A DNA stretch of 64,000 bases from Lactococcus lactis. Its GTDB lineage: Bacteria; Bacillota; Bacilli; Lactobacillales; Streptococcaceae. Location: contig NZ_CP118969.1 in NCBI RefSeq assembly GCF_029023865.1, positions 186,001 through 250,000 of the forward strand, read 5' to 3'. Positions 1-9,087 of the stretch are shown piece after piece (position 1 is the stretch's first letter; every line of letters starts with the position of its first letter). The position numbers and the translations under genes are program-made. Under the pieces are notes generated by a model that did not search any database, was not told the DNA's origin, and was given only the letters and a program-made list of their open reading frames with translations.

Positions 1-868
1 GTCCCAACCATTTATGGGTAATAATCTGGTCGATTCGATCTGTCAGATTAATTTTACCAGTTTCAGTCTGAGTAACGCAAAGTTGAACAATATGACCAAT
101 TAAATCATAACGTTCATTAACGATAATCGATTCACGGTCATCTGCCATTAATTTTTCGGTGATAGAAACAATTTCCTCAATTTCAGCCAGTTGTTTTGCT
201 GATAAGCCAGCTTGAGAATTGTCAGTAGGAACTTGCTGGCTTAGCGCTTTATCTGTTTCTCCAGCTAATAAAAGTTTGTCGCCTTCGAAAACTTTTATTT
301 GTTCAAAACGATTGGTAAAACCAGTTACTTTACCAATTTCCGAGAGCGCCCCTTCAAGTCGATGGTCATAATCTAAAGGCTGACTTTCATGACTTTTAAG
401 TGCTACTTTAACAACCTCATCTAAACCTTTATTTTTAATGGCCGAGGTTGTAACAACAGGAATTCCAAGGCTATAAGAAAGTTTTTCAATGTCGATTTTT
501 TTTCCTTGACCAGCCAAAAGGTCGCTCATATTAAGCGCTAAAACCATAGGGATTCCAAGTTCCATCAGCTGTAAAGTCAAATAAAGTGAACGCTCTAAAT
601 TCGTTGAATCCACAATATTAATGAGGGCATCCGGTGGTGTTTTTGTCAAAAAATCTCTGGCAACTTGCTCATCAAGTGAATAAGGAGAAAGAGAGTAAAG
701 ACCAGGCAAATCTTGGATACAAATACTTTTATCTTTTCGATAAAATCCAGATTTCTTTTCAACAGTAACCCCTGGCCAATTACCAACTTGCTGATTTGAT
801 CCGGTTAGTTGATTAAAAATACTCGTTTTTCCACTATTGGGGTTTCCGAGTAGTGCAATTATTTTCAT
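1..868 (-). CDS. feoB: Ferrous iron transport protein B, N-terminal part (cut by window edge)
   Basis: This is the GTP-binding domain and the start of the linker of FeoB, the membrane Fe(II) transporter. The reading frame stays open to base 1, so about 289 N-terminal residues are visible. The N-terminus carries the G1 P-loop GNPNSGKT, then the DLPG (G3) and NMSD (G4) motifs, as in FeoB G domains. The ATG at 868 is chosen because the P-loop follows within ten residues. The gene lies about 100 bp downstream of feoA on the same strand, so the two probably form a feoAB operon. The membrane part lies outside the window. Confidence 0.95.
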   Translation of the reverse strand, partial: MKIIALLGNPNSGKTSIFNQLTGSNQQVGNWPGVTVEKKSGFYRKDKSICIQDLPGLYSLSPYSLDEQVARDFLTKTPPDALINIVDSTNLERSLYLTLQLMELGIPMVLALNMSDLLAGQGKKIDIEKLSYSLGIPVVTTSAIKNKGLDEVVKVALKSHESQPLDYDHRLEGALSEIGKVTGFTNRFEQIKVFEGDKLLLAGETDKALSQQVPTDNSQAGLSAKQLAEIEEIVSITEKLMADDRESIIVNERYDLIGHIVQLCVTQTETGKINLTDRIDQIITHKWLG

Positions 869-969
869 ATTATTAAAATTTCTTCTTAAATTTCGTTAGA
901 CTTTGTTAAGTGTTCTAGGACAATTTCTTTACAAAAATAACGATAAAAATAGGTCAACAATTTTGCTTA

Positions 970-1428
970 CTATCGTTCAAGAACGACTTTGATTTTTTCA
1001 GCATCCGTCTTTCTCAAAGAGAGAGAATAGCCTCGAAGCCTAAGTTCAAGAGGGTCGCCAAGTGGTGCTAATTTTTGCAGATGAACACTTGTTCCTCGCG
1101 TAATGCCCATGTCCATCAAGCGGCGCCTGATATCAGACGTTGCGTCAATCATACGAACGACACCAGTTTGGCCAACTTGCAAGTGAGCTAAACCAATGAT
1201 ATCCTCGCTAGAACGTTCTTCTTTTACAAAAATTTGCTCCAAGAATTCAGAACTTAAAGCAAGGCGAGTTTCATCAATTTTAACAATTGCATTCTCACCG
1301 TCAGTAGAAATTAGTGTTATTTTTTTATCGGAAATCATGCCTAAATCACGCAGTTTAGCTTGGTTTTTCCCAATAATTTTATGAATATAATAAATTTGCC
1401 CAATATGGGTATTGTTAAGAGTTTTCAT
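970..1428 (-). CDS. feoA: FeoA-type ferrous iron transport accessory protein, two FeoA domains
   Basis: FeoA is a small cytosolic SH3-like partner of FeoB. At 152 residues this protein is about twice a single FeoA domain. Two copies of the domain can be seen: residues about 1-70, and about 75-150 with the typical segments 'LRDLGMI' in the first and 'RLMDMGITRG' in the second. An in-frame ATG lies 18 bp further upstream (1446), but the strong Shine-Dalgarno GGGAGGT lies between the two and would be translated by the longer form. The start is therefore placed at 1428. Transcription probably starts from a promoter at 1485-1513 (minus strand), and feoB follows. Confidence 0.93.
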   Translation of the reverse strand: MKTLNNTHIGQIYYIHKIIGKNQAKLRDLGMISDKKITLISTDGENAIVKIDETRLALSSEFLEQIFVKEERSSEDIIGLAHLQVGQTGVVRMIDATSDIRRRLMDMGITRGTSVHLQKLAPLGDPLELRLRGYSLSLRKTDAEKIKVVLER

Positions 1429-1484
1429 TTTACCTCCCGGAATCAAATGATTACAGAAAATGTCAAGTACGTTTTACATTCATG

Positions 1485-1513
1485 ATTATATCAAAATTTA
1501 AAGTACGATACAA
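1485..1513 (-). promoter_or_regulatory. Predicted feoAB promoter
   Basis: On the minus strand TTGTAT (plus 1508-1513) and TATAAT (plus 1485-1490) are separated by exactly 17 bp, and the -10 box is preceded by TGA (extended -10). The start site would fall near 1478, about 50 nt before the feoA start. One copy of AAGTAC lies in the spacer and another just downstream of the expected start site. Confidence 0.7.
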
Positions 1514-1690
1514 TAATTTTCTGAAAAATAACAGTAACTTTTAATATTTAAGAAATGGAATTCCTAAAATCTTTAAGTACTTTCAATGGAAATCAATAGC
1601 GATTTTTGATAGGATGAATCATATCAGATGAGGACTTGTTTTTGACAAAAAGTACTTGTTGGTAACCTAATGTAAAGGTGTCAAGCCCTT

Positions 1691-1728
1691 TGTCAACCAA
1701 GTTTACACTAGTGTCAAAAAGGTTGACA
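1691..1728. promoter_or_regulatory. Nested 38-bp dyad upstream of msrB (likely operator)
   Basis: An outer inverted repeat, TGTCAACC at 1691-1698 and GGTTGACA at 1721-1728, shares its centre (1709.5) with an inner palindrome ACACTAGTGT at 1705-1714. It lies about 35 bp before the msrB start. No T-tract follows, so an operator fits better than a terminator. The rest of the 1429-1762 gap holds the feoA promoter and four AAGTAC copies. I could not fix an msrB promoter with good spacing. Confidence 0.55.
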
Positions 1729-1762
1729 GTCAATGGTCACATGTAGGAAAGGAAAATTGCTG

Positions 1763-2191
1763 ATGGAAAAAGAAGAACTTAAAAAGAAATTAAGCCCACT
1801 TGCTTATCGTGTTACCCAAGAAAATGGGACAGAGGCCCCTTTTGCTAATGAGTTTGATGATTTCTTTGAAAAAGGATTGTATGTTGATGTTGTGAGTGGT
1901 GAAGCCCTATTTACAAGTTTAGATAAATATCAATCAGGCTGCGGTTGGCCAGCCTTTACACAACCGATTGATAAAGGAGTTGTCAAAGAAAAACGAGATA
2001 AATCTCTATTTATGGAACGTACAGAAGTTCGTTCTAGTAATGCTGACAGTCATTTGGGTCATGTTTTTACTGACGGCCCCCTAGATAAGGGAGGCTTGCG
2101 TTATTGTATTAATTCTGCCGCTTTGCATTTCGTTCCTTTTGACCAATTAGAAGCAGAGGGTTATGGAGAGTACGTAAAATACTTTTCATAA
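1763..2191 (+). CDS. msrB: Peptide methionine-R-sulfoxide reductase MsrB
   Basis: MsrB reduces the R form of methionine sulfoxide in proteins and so repairs oxidative damage. The family landmarks are present: 'CGWPAF', 'RTEVRS', '[12 protein letters not shown]' and 'RYCINSAAL', whose Cys is the catalytic one. The two CxxC zinc motifs of some MsrB proteins are absent. The start is the ATG at 1763, giving 142 residues, because AAAGGA lies at the right distance. An upstream in-frame ATG at 1733 would add ten residues unlike the family. The gene stands alone, with a large dyad upstream and a terminator downstream. Confidence 0.95.
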   Translation: MEKEELKKKLSPLAYRVTQENGTEAPFANEFDDFFEKGLYVDVVSGEALFTSLDKYQSGCGWPAFTQPIDKGVVKEKRDKSLFMERTEVRSSNADSHLGHVFTDGPLDKGGLRYCINSAALHFVPFDQLEAEGYGEYVKYFS

Positions 2192-2206
2192 TTCTATACA
2201 CTCAAT

Positions 2207-2264
2207 AAAAAAGTTACTGACAGAAATTTTAATCGATGAAAAATGCTTCTGTCAGTAACTTTTT
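2207..2264 (+). terminator. msrB terminator built from a CTGACAG tag pair
   Basis: AAAAAGTTACTGACAGAA (from about 2207) and its exact reverse complement ending at 2264 form a long stem with a loop of about 22 nt, ending in a T-rich stretch. The stem carries one copy of the recurring TTACTGACAG motif in each arm. Confidence 0.75.
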
Positions 2265-2276
2265 ATAAAGCAAAAG

Positions 2277-2310
2277 AAAAATTCTGATGTTAAACATCAG
2301 AATTTTTTTT
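2277..2310. terminator. Bidirectional terminator between msrB and fakA
   Basis: The stem ATTCTGATGT / ACATCAGAAT with a short loop is flanked by A-rich sequence on the left and eight T on the right. It can therefore stop fakA transcripts on the minus strand and any msrB read-through on the plus strand. Confidence 0.8.
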
Positions 2311-2321
2311 ATTTCTATATT

Positions 2322-3986
2322 TTACTCAACTGAGAAGAGATATGGGTAAACCGGTTGTTTTCCTTCGTGGATTTCAACTTCAATTTCAGGATATTTTTTC
2401 TCAAGTTCTTTAGCAATTTTGTCAGCATTGGCTTTTTTGCCTTCTTCACCAATATAAATCGCCACAATCTCACTATCTTCATCAATCATTTGATCAAAGA
2501 CAGCAAAGATTGCATCATTCATTTTTCGTGTTGAAACAACAATTTTGTTATTCAACATTCCAAGTGTATCTTTTTTATGAATTTCGATACCATCGACATT
2601 TGTATCACGAATGGCCGTTGTTACTGAACCAGATTTAACGTCAAGAAGTGCATCAGTCATAGCGGCTTTATTTTCTTCAATTGAACGTGTAGGGTCAAAG
2701 CTCAAGAGTGCTGTAAATCCTTGAGGAACAGTGGCAGATTCAATCACTTCAACAGGAATTTCAGCAACTTCAGCAGCAGATTTTGCAGCCATAAAGATAT
2801 TCTTGTTATTAGGTAAGATAATTACTTTTTCTGCGTTAACAGCTTCAATAGCAGTCAAAATATCTTCTGTCGAAGGATTCATTGTTTGACCACCAGAAAC
2901 AACATGATTAACACCCATTTCACGGAAAATATCAGCTAAACCTTCACCAGCAGCAATAGCAATTAAGCCCCAGTCTTTTTTAGAAGTAGAAGTTGAAACA
3001 TTTGTTGATTTTGCTTCTTTTTCAGCGACTCCTTCATTTTGCAGGCGCATATTGTCAACTTTAACTTTTACAAGACGTCCATATTTAAGTCCTTCTTGCA
3101 TAACTAAACCAGGATCTTCTGTATGAACGTGGACTTTAACGACTTCCTCATCATCAACAACAAGAAGTGAATTCCCAATTCCTGCAAGATAAGCTTGGAA
3201 GTTATCGTGGTCGTAACTTTCACGAGAAGTTGGACCTTTACCGAGTTCAACCATGATTTCTGTACAATAACCAAATTTGATGTCCGCTGTTGAAGCATTG
3301 GCAACACTTTCGTGTTCAACATTAACCATACGGTCCATTGCGCCAAGTTCGGCAACAGGTGTTTCTGGTACGAATTCACCATTAAGCGCCATTAAAAAGC
3401 CTTCATAGATATAAACCAAACCTTGACCACCAGAGTCAACAACTCCAACTTCTTTAAGAACTGGGAGCATATCAGGAGTCATGGCAAGTGCTTTTTTAGC
3501 TCCTTCAAGTGCTGCTTCCATAATTTTAACAGCATCATCAGTTTCGTCAGTTTTGCGTTTTGCTAACTCAGCAGCACCACGAGAAACAGTTAAAATTGTT
3601 CCCTCAACAGGTTTCATAACTGCCTTATAGGCTACTTCGACCCCATTTTGAAGTGCAGCTGCAAGATGGATTCCATCAATTTCTTCGTAATCTTTAACAT
3701 ATTGAGCGAAACCACGGAAAAGTTGGCTTAAAATAACACCAGAATTTCCACGAGCCCCCATAAGAAGACCTTTTGAAAGAATTTGAGCCACTTGACCAAC
3801 AGTATCAGCTGGTTTAGAAGCAACATCTTTTGCCCCATTTGTAATGGTCATGCCCATGTTTGTTCCTGTATCTCCATCGGGAACAGGGAAAACATTAAGC
3901 GAGTTAACATATTCGGCTTGTTCGTTCAAACGGCTTGCCGCTGCTTGAATCATTTCTTGAAATTTACTTGCATTAATATTTGACAC
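2322..3986 (-). CDS. fakA: Fatty acid kinase-type protein FakA (DAK/DegV-associated, YloV family)
   Basis: FakA phosphorylates fatty acids bound to a partner FakB (DegV) protein. The product has 554 residues, which is normal for the family. The N-terminal third is a DhaL-like nucleotide-binding domain with 'PDGDTGTNM' at residues 36-44, whose aspartates bind Mg-ATP, followed by 'GARGNSGVILSQ'. The rest matches the middle and C-terminal FakA domains. The start is GTG at 3986, overlapping the stop of the upstream Asp23 gene by one base (TAGTG), so the two are translationally coupled. No fakB is visible here. Function is by family, not by test. Confidence 0.92.
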   Translation of the reverse strand: MSNINASKFQEMIQAAASRLNEQAEYVNSLNVFPVPDGDTGTNMGMTITNGAKDVASKPADTVGQVAQILSKGLLMGARGNSGVILSQLFRGFAQYVKDYEEIDGIHLAAALQNGVEVAYKAVMKPVEGTILTVSRGAAELAKRKTDETDDAVKIMEAALEGAKKALAMTPDMLPVLKEVGVVDSGGQGLVYIYEGFLMALNGEFVPETPVAELGAMDRMVNVEHESVANASTADIKFGYCTEIMVELGKGPTSRESYDHDNFQAYLAGIGNSLLVVDDEEVVKVHVHTEDPGLVMQEGLKYGRLVKVKVDNMRLQNEGVAEKEAKSTNVSTSTSKKDWGLIAIAAGEGLADIFREMGVNHVVSGGQTMNPSTEDILTAIEAVNAEKVIILPNNKNIFMAAKSAAEVAEIPVEVIESATVPQGFTALLSFDPTRSIEENKAAMTDALLDVKSGSVTTAIRDTNVDGIEIHKKDTLGMLNNKIVVSTRKMNDAIFAVFDQMIDEDSEIVAIYIGEEGKKANADKIAKELEKKYPEIEVEIHEGKQPVYPYLFSVE

Positions 3987-4354
3987 TAATCTTCAACCAC
4001 CTTCACATTTTGTACATATACGTTTACGCTACTGGCTGTGATGCCAAGTTGATTTTCGAGATTGAAACGAACACGTTCTTGAATATTTTTTGCAACTTCG
4101 CTAATTTTTACACCATAAGAAATGACAACATAAACATCGATAGAAGTTTCGTTGTCAGCAGTTGTAACGACAACTCCTTTAGAATAGTTTTCTTGACGCA
4201 AAACACTGCGAACATTATCTTTAACAGCAGATTTACTGGTCATGCCGACTACGCCGAAAATTTCAGTTGTAGACGCACCCACAACCGTTGCAATGACTTC
4301 GGTAGCAATATCGACATTCCCGTGTTGGTTGTTGATAGTAACACTCATTTTCAT
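3986..4354 (-). CDS. Asp23/Gls24 family envelope stress protein (YloU-like)
   Basis: This is a 122-residue protein of the Asp23/Gls24 family. It shows the typical opening 'INNQHGNVDIATEVIATVV', the segment 'EIFGVVGM' and the late stretch 'VAKNIQERVRFNLENQLGI'. In Firmicutes, YloU is routinely found directly before yloV/fakA, as here, and the two genes overlap by one base. Its molecular role is not settled in the family. The start at 4354 has a weak Shine-Dalgarno, and an ATG two codons downstream is possible. A perfect 20-bp palindrome lies about 20 bp upstream. Confidence 0.9.
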   Translation of the reverse strand: MKMSVTINNQHGNVDIATEVIATVVGASTTEIFGVVGMTSKSAVKDNVRSVLRQENYSKGVVVTTADNETSIDVYVVISYGVKISEVAKNIQERVRFNLENQLGITASSVNVYVQNVKVVED

Positions 4355-4373
4355 AGCTGTACCGTCGTCAATA

Positions 4374-4393
4374 ATTTACAAATTTTTGTAAAT
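4374..4393. promoter_or_regulatory. Perfect 20-bp palindrome in the leader of the Asp23-fakA operon
   Basis: ATTTACAAATTTTTGTAAAT reads as 9-bp arms around TT. It lies 20 bp before the Asp23 start and has no T-tract downstream on the minus strand. It could be a repressor site or a leader hairpin. Confidence 0.5.
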
Positions 4394-4513
4394 AAAGAAA
4401 AATTGACTGACAAACGGCACTTTCCTCCATATTATTTAAATATCATTACTCATTTTATCATACTTTTATAAAATAAAACAGCTCTTTTGAACTGCTTTTT
4501 GAAATTTACCATT

Positions 4514-4527
4514 TGTCAGCGCTGACA
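4514..4527. repeat. 14-bp palindrome TGTCAGCGCTGACA
   Basis: This is a perfect palindrome made of two CTGACA half-tags back to back, in the gap between the Asp23 and rpmB genes. It belongs to the CTGACAG repeat family of this window. Confidence 0.7.
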
Positions 4528-4544
4528 GAGTTTGTTGGTAACAA

Positions 4545-4578
4545 TTTTATTTACTGACAGAGCTGTCAGTAAATAAAA
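4545..4578. repeat. 34-bp perfect inverted repeat of the TTACTGACAG tag
   Basis: The arms TTTTATTTACTGACAG and CTGTCAGTAAATAAAA (16 bp each, no mismatch) are separated only by AG. It lies beyond the rpmB terminator and is the longest perfect tag pair seen in the window. Confidence 0.8.
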
Positions 4579-4597
4579 AACCCCGTCAGATGACAGG
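4573..4597 (-). terminator. rpmB terminator
   Basis: Read on the minus strand, CCTGTC and GACGGG pair around ATCT (one G-T pair) and run into GGTTTTTT. It begins about 30 bp after the rpmB stop. Confidence 0.7.
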
Positions 4598-4626
4598 ATA
4601 TTTTTGTGTTTTGCAAAAAACAAAAA

Positions 4627-4821
4627 TTATACGCGTTCTACGCCTGCTGGCAATTTCTTCAAAGCTTTAGCTGAAGCCCATACAGTTTTGAGTTCACCGT
4701 TTTCAAGAATTGTAACTTTTTGAAGATTTGGTTTAACTACACGTTTAGTTTGATTCATCGCGTGTGAACGGTTGTTACTTGAAACAGTCTTACGACCAGT
4801 AAAATAACATTCTTTAGACAT
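4627..4821 (-). CDS. rpmB: 50S ribosomal protein L28
   Basis: This 64-residue basic protein begins [23 protein letters not shown], the L28 signature, and ends in the usual '[14 protein letters not shown]'. A strong GGGAGGT lies eight bases before the ATG. It is a single-gene unit with its own terminator, as is common for rpmB. It has no zinc-binding CxxC, so it is the Cys-free form. Confidence 0.97.
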   Translation of the reverse strand: MSKECYFTGRKTVSSNNRSHAMNQTKRVVKPNLQKVTILENGELKTVWASAKALKKLPAGVERV

Positions 4822-4956
4822 GATATTTACCTCCCATTAGATTTTTATGTGCTTAAAAACAACATACTTGTTGATTATAACATTTTTCAAATAAAAAAAT
4901 CAAGCTTTTGACTATTTTTGGCTGTTTTTTTTCACGCTTTCTGATAAAATGAGATT

Positions 4957-5616
4957 ATGGAAAATTTAATCGAAGAACTTACTGCTAAAAATAAAGAATA
5001 CATTCATTCGGTAACGAAACAACTGATTTTAGTTGGGAAATCAGATGAAGAAGTTAAAGAAATCTTGAATGACATTCTTCCGCAAATTATTGAAGGTCAA
5101 AAATCAGGAATTATTGCTCGTAAATTATTGGGAGCGCCAACTGAATTTGTTGCTCAATATCAACCAAAAGTTGCTGATAGACCAGTCAGTGAAAAAAATG
5201 AAAATCCAGTTTTGATGTGGCTTGATAGTAGCCTACTCTTTTTAGGATTTATTTCTCTTTTAAATGGAGTAACCGCACTTATCACTTCTAAGGCTCCGGT
5301 TTATGGCTTGATTACAACAATCTTGTCAGCGGCAGTTGCTGGTTTGGTAATGTATATGATGTATCGTTACTTTTATCGTCCTAAAGCGGATAACAGTCGT
5401 AGAACTTGGAATTGGAAAGGTTTTGCAGCAACCACTCTGTCAGTTCTCCTTTGGATTGCGGTAACTATCTTCTCTGGCCTTTTGCCAACATCAGTTAATT
5501 TGCAACTTCCTGCAATTGCTTTGGTCATTGTTGGACTTGTAGCCTTTGGAGTTCGTTGGCTCTTGAAACGTCAATTTAATATTCAATCTGCTTTGGTTGC
5601 TCAACCAAGAAGATAA
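4957..5616 (+). CDS. DUF1129 family membrane protein
   Basis: The protein has 219 residues. The first 75 or so are soluble and helical ('LTAKNKEYIHSVTKQL', then 'GAPTEFVAQY'), which is typical of DUF1129. Four hydrophobic segments follow at about 88-108, 112-132, 152-172 and 180-200. The function is unknown. There is no Shine-Dalgarno: TAAAAT lies some eight bases before the ATG, so the mRNA is predicted to be leaderless. A terminator follows directly and the next gene has its own promoter, so it is probably monocistronic. Confidence 0.85.
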   Translation: MENLIEELTAKNKEYIHSVTKQLILVGKSDEEVKEILNDILPQIIEGQKSGIIARKLLGAPTEFVAQYQPKVADRPVSEKNENPVLMWLDSSLLFLGFISLLNGVTALITSKAPVYGLITTILSAAVAGLVMYMMYRYFYRPKADNSRRTWNWKGFAATTLSVLLWIAVTIFSGLLPTSVNLQLPAIALVIVGLVAFGVRWLLKRQFNIQSALVAQPRR

Positions 5617-5620
5617 AAAA

Positions 5621-5648
5621 GGAAGTCTCTAATTTTAGAGATTTTTTT
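5621..5648 (+). terminator. Terminator after the DUF1129 gene
   Basis: TCTCTAA pairs with TTAGAGA, followed by seven T. It starts within ten bases of the stop codon. Confidence 0.75.
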
Positions 5649-5748
5649 ATTTATAATTTATATAGGTAGAATCTTTTCATTAGTGTTTTAAAATAGTATC
5701 AGAAATGCCTATTTATCAACCTTTTATCCTCAAAATGACCACAGAGGG

Positions 5749-5779
5749 TTGTGTATTGATAAAAATTTTGTGTTATAAT
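5749..5779 (+). promoter_or_regulatory. Predicted rml operon promoter
   Basis: An extended -10 box TGTTATAAT ends at 5779. The best -35 candidates are weak: TTGTGT at 5749 has a 19-bp spacer. The start site would be near 5786, about 30 nt before the rmlA ATG. Confidence 0.6.
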
Positions 5780-5814
5780 GTATATTGATTAATTATGATT
5801 ATGGAGGTCCTTTG

Positions 5815-6684
5815 ATGAAAGGGATTATTTTAGCAGGAGGGTCTGGAACACGACTTTACCCACTCACACGTGCTGCCTCAAAACAATTGATGCCTATTTA
5901 CGATAAACCAATGATTTATTACCCATTGTCAACTTTGATGTTGGCTGGGATTAAAGACATTTTGATTATCTCGACACCAACAGATACCCCACGTTTTAAA
6001 GAGTTACTTCAAGACGGTTCTGAGTTTGGGATTAATCTGCAATATGCGGTACAACCATCACCAGATGGATTGGCTCAAGCTTTTATTATTGGTGAAGAAT
6101 TTATTGGTGATGATTCAGTTGCGCTTATTTTGGGTGATAATATTTATCACGGACCTGGAATGTCTAAAATGCTCCAAAATGCAGCTGCAAAAGAAAAAGG
6201 AGCCACTGTTTTTGGTTATCATGTTCCTGACCCAGAACGTTTTGGTGTCGTTGAATTTGATGAAAACATGAAAGCTGTTTCTATTGAAGAAAAACCAGAA
6301 GAACCTAAATCAAATTATGCAGTAACTGGTTTATACTTCTACGATAATGATGTTATTGAAATTGCCAAAAACATTGAACCTTCATCTCGTGGAGAGCTTG
6401 AAATTACTGACGTAAATAAAGCTTATCTTGAACGTGGCGATTTGTCAGTTGAATTAATGGGCCGTGGTTTTGCTTGGTTAGATACTGGAACACATGAATC
6501 TCTCCTTGAAGCCGCACAATATATTGAAACAGTTCAACGGATGCAAAATATGCAAGTGGCAAACTTGGAAGAAATTGCTTATCGTATGGGTTATATTACA
6601 GCTGACGATGTTCTTAAATTGGCTCAACCGCTTAAGAAAAATGAGTATGGTCAATACTTGCTTCGTTTGATTGGAAAAGACTAA
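5815..6684 (+). CDS. rmlA: Glucose-1-phosphate thymidylyltransferase
   Basis: RmlA joins glucose-1-phosphate and dTTP to form dTDP-glucose, the first step of dTDP-L-rhamnose synthesis. The 289-residue product has the nucleotide-binding signature [11 protein letters not shown] at residues 6-16 and 'ILGDNIYHG' in the catalytic core, and matches the usual length. The ATG at 5815 follows GGAGG by seven bases; the upstream in-frame ATG would put the ribosome site inside the gene. It opens the rml-rgp cell wall polysaccharide locus. Confidence 0.97.
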   Translation: MKGIILAGGSGTRLYPLTRAASKQLMPIYDKPMIYYPLSTLMLAGIKDILIISTPTDTPRFKELLQDGSEFGINLQYAVQPSPDGLAQAFIIGEEFIGDDSVALILGDNIYHGPGMSKMLQNAAAKEKGATVFGYHVPDPERFGVVEFDENMKAVSIEEKPEEPKSNYAVTGLYFYDNDVIEIAKNIEPSSRGELEITDVNKAYLERGDLSVELMGRGFAWLDTGTHESLLEAAQYIETVQRMQNMQVANLEEIAYRMGYITADDVLKLAQPLKKNEYGQYLLRLIGKD

Positions 6685-6731
6685 AAAGTCATTATTAAAG
6701 TAAAGTTGTCAAAGTACAAGAAGGACAATCA

Positions 6732-7026
6732 ATGCTAAAAAATATTTGGGAATGGTTTTTGTGGTTTACTGGTGTGACTGACGTAGGTTGGTCAGCGTGG
6801 TGGGGCGGATTTTTTCAGCTGTTTACCACTTTTTGGTGTCTTTGCTGTTGTTTGGCGAAGACTAAAATGTCATGCACCAGGTTGTCATCGAATTGGACTT
6901 CATCGCACAGCTGATGGACTTTATGTTCTTTGTCGAAAACATCATCCAGATGTACCTAATAAGCTAACGCTCGAACACATTCAAAAATCACACGTCAATG
7001 CAAAAGAGAAAAAAGATAGTGACTGA
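6732..7026 (+). pseudogene. Frameshifted small phage-like gene between rmlA and rmlC
   Basis: An ORF starts at ATG 6732 after AAGGA and encodes a Trp-rich hydrophobic start ('MLKNIWEWFLWFTGV'). Beyond a run of six T near 6810 the sense moves to the +1 frame, giving 'FAVVWRRLKCHAPGCH', 'RIGLHRTADG' and 'VLCRKHHPD' up to TGA at 7026. The Cys/His pattern CxxxxC..RIG.H....CRKHHP resembles small membrane proteins of phages of Gram-positive bacteria. Removing one T restores a single frame of about 97 codons. It has no obvious role in rhamnose synthesis and looks like a decayed insertion. Confidence 0.6.
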
Positions 7027-7082
7027 ATGAAGTTAGCGTTGTTCTTGAATAAACTTTGAAAATAGTGATTAGAAAGAAAAAT

Positions 7083-7676
7083 ATGACTGATAATTTTTTT
7101 GAAAAAACATTGGCTGCACGAGAAATCAGCCAAATTCCTGGAATGTTAGAATTTGATATCCCAGTTCATGGTGATAATCGTGGATGGTTTAAAGAAAATT
7201 TCCAAAAAGAAAAAATGATGCCACTTGGCTTTCCAGAAAGCTTCTTTGCCGAAGAAAAATTACAAAACAATGTAAGTTTTTCTCGTAAAAATGTTTTGCG
7301 TGGTCTCCACGCTGAACCTTGGGATAAGTATATTTCTGTCGCTGATGGCGGAAGTGTTTTAGGCGCATGGGTTGATTTACGTGAAGGAGAAAATTTCGGT
7401 CATGTTTATCAAACTGTGATTGATGCAAGTAAAGGAATTTTTGTTCCACGTGGTGTGGCTAATGGATTCCAAGTTTTGTCTGACACAGTTTCTTATAGCT
7501 ATTTAGTTAATGATTACTGGGCACTTGAACTTAAACCTAAATACGCTTTTGTGAATTATGCTGACCCAACTTTGGGAATTAAGTGGGAAGATGTTGAAAA
7601 TGCTGAAGTTTCTGAAGCTGATAAAAATCATCCATTATTAAAAGATGTAAAAGCTTTGAAGGCTGATGAACTCTAA
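7083..7676 (+). CDS. rmlC: dTDP-4-dehydrorhamnose 3,5-epimerase
   Basis: RmlC epimerises dTDP-4-keto-6-deoxyglucose at C3 and C5. The 197-residue product has the cupin core with 'DNRGWFKENF', 'RGLHAEPW' (catalytic His in RGLH), 'GKYISVADG'-like and 'FVPRGVANGFQVL' segments. It belongs to the longer RmlC branch found in lactococci. The ATG at 7083 gives the expected N-terminus; an upstream ATG at 7056 adds a basic stretch unlike the family. The stop overlaps the start of the next small gene (TAATG). Confidence 0.95.
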   Translation: MTDNFFEKTLAAREISQIPGMLEFDIPVHGDNRGWFKENFQKEKMMPLGFPESFFAEEKLQNNVSFSRKNVLRGLHAEPWDKYISVADGGSVLGAWVDLREGENFGHVYQTVIDASKGIFVPRGVANGFQVLSDTVSYSYLVNDYWALELKPKYAFVNYADPTLGIKWEDVENAEVSEADKNHPLLKDVKALKADEL

Positions 7677-7930
7677 TGTTTGCTTTACATTTACGAACTA
7701 AAAAACGTTTAGAATTTTGGCAAGTTGAAAAAAATACTGACAGACCGAGCTGGGCCAATCAGGCATTTACTGACGGGGGCTTTTCTTGGAATGATAAATC
7801 GCTGTCAGTAAAAAATGTCGGTGGTTTACTCAAAATGACAGTCCCTATTGGCGATTATTTGGTCTTCAATGGAAAATATTTAAAAGCTGTGCCAAAAGCA
7901 AAATTTGTCAGAGAGTATCGAGTGGATTAA
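7676..7930 (+). CDS. Hypothetical 84-residue protein, phage-like
   Basis: I cannot assign a function. The protein has 84 residues and a C-terminal half 'KMTVPIGDYLVFNGKYLKAVP', which resembles the 'PGDYIV...VYPV...F...Y' modules of small phage proteins. It overlaps the rmlC stop by one base and sits before rmlB, so it is co-transcribed with rhamnose genes. Two copies of the CTGACAG/CTGTCAG motif lie inside the coding region (about 7739 and 7802). Confidence 0.6.
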   Translation: MFALHLRTKKRLEFWQVEKNTDRPSWANQAFTDGGFSWNDKSLSVKNVGGLLKMTVPIGDYLVFNGKYLKAVPKAKFVREYRVD

Positions 7931-7950
7931 TTTTCAAGATTTACTAATAA

Positions 7951-9024
<1,074 letters not shown>

Positions 9025-9029
9025 TTTTT

Positions 9030-9061
9030 CTGTCAAATTTGACAGGCTTTGTTTGCAAAGC
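9030..9061 (+). terminator. Two small hairpins after rmlB
   Basis: The 16-bp perfect palindrome CTGTCAAATTTGACAG is followed directly by GCTTTG-TTTG-CAAAGC. There is no clear T-tract, so this is more likely attenuation or mRNA processing than a full stop, since rmlD lies downstream. Confidence 0.4.
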
Positions 9062-9087
9062 TTGTGAGTATAGAAAGGTATTTTCTG

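Noticed and set aside
3980-4471. Plus-strand frame of 163 codons opposite the Asp23 gene
   Set aside because: It mirrors a clearly real gene on the other strand and has no ribosome site or family signature.
6800-6820. Programmed frameshift in the small gene before rmlC
   Set aside because: A plain one-base insertion in T6 explains it. The shift needed is +1, while a T-run of this kind favours -1, and no stimulatory structure is clear.
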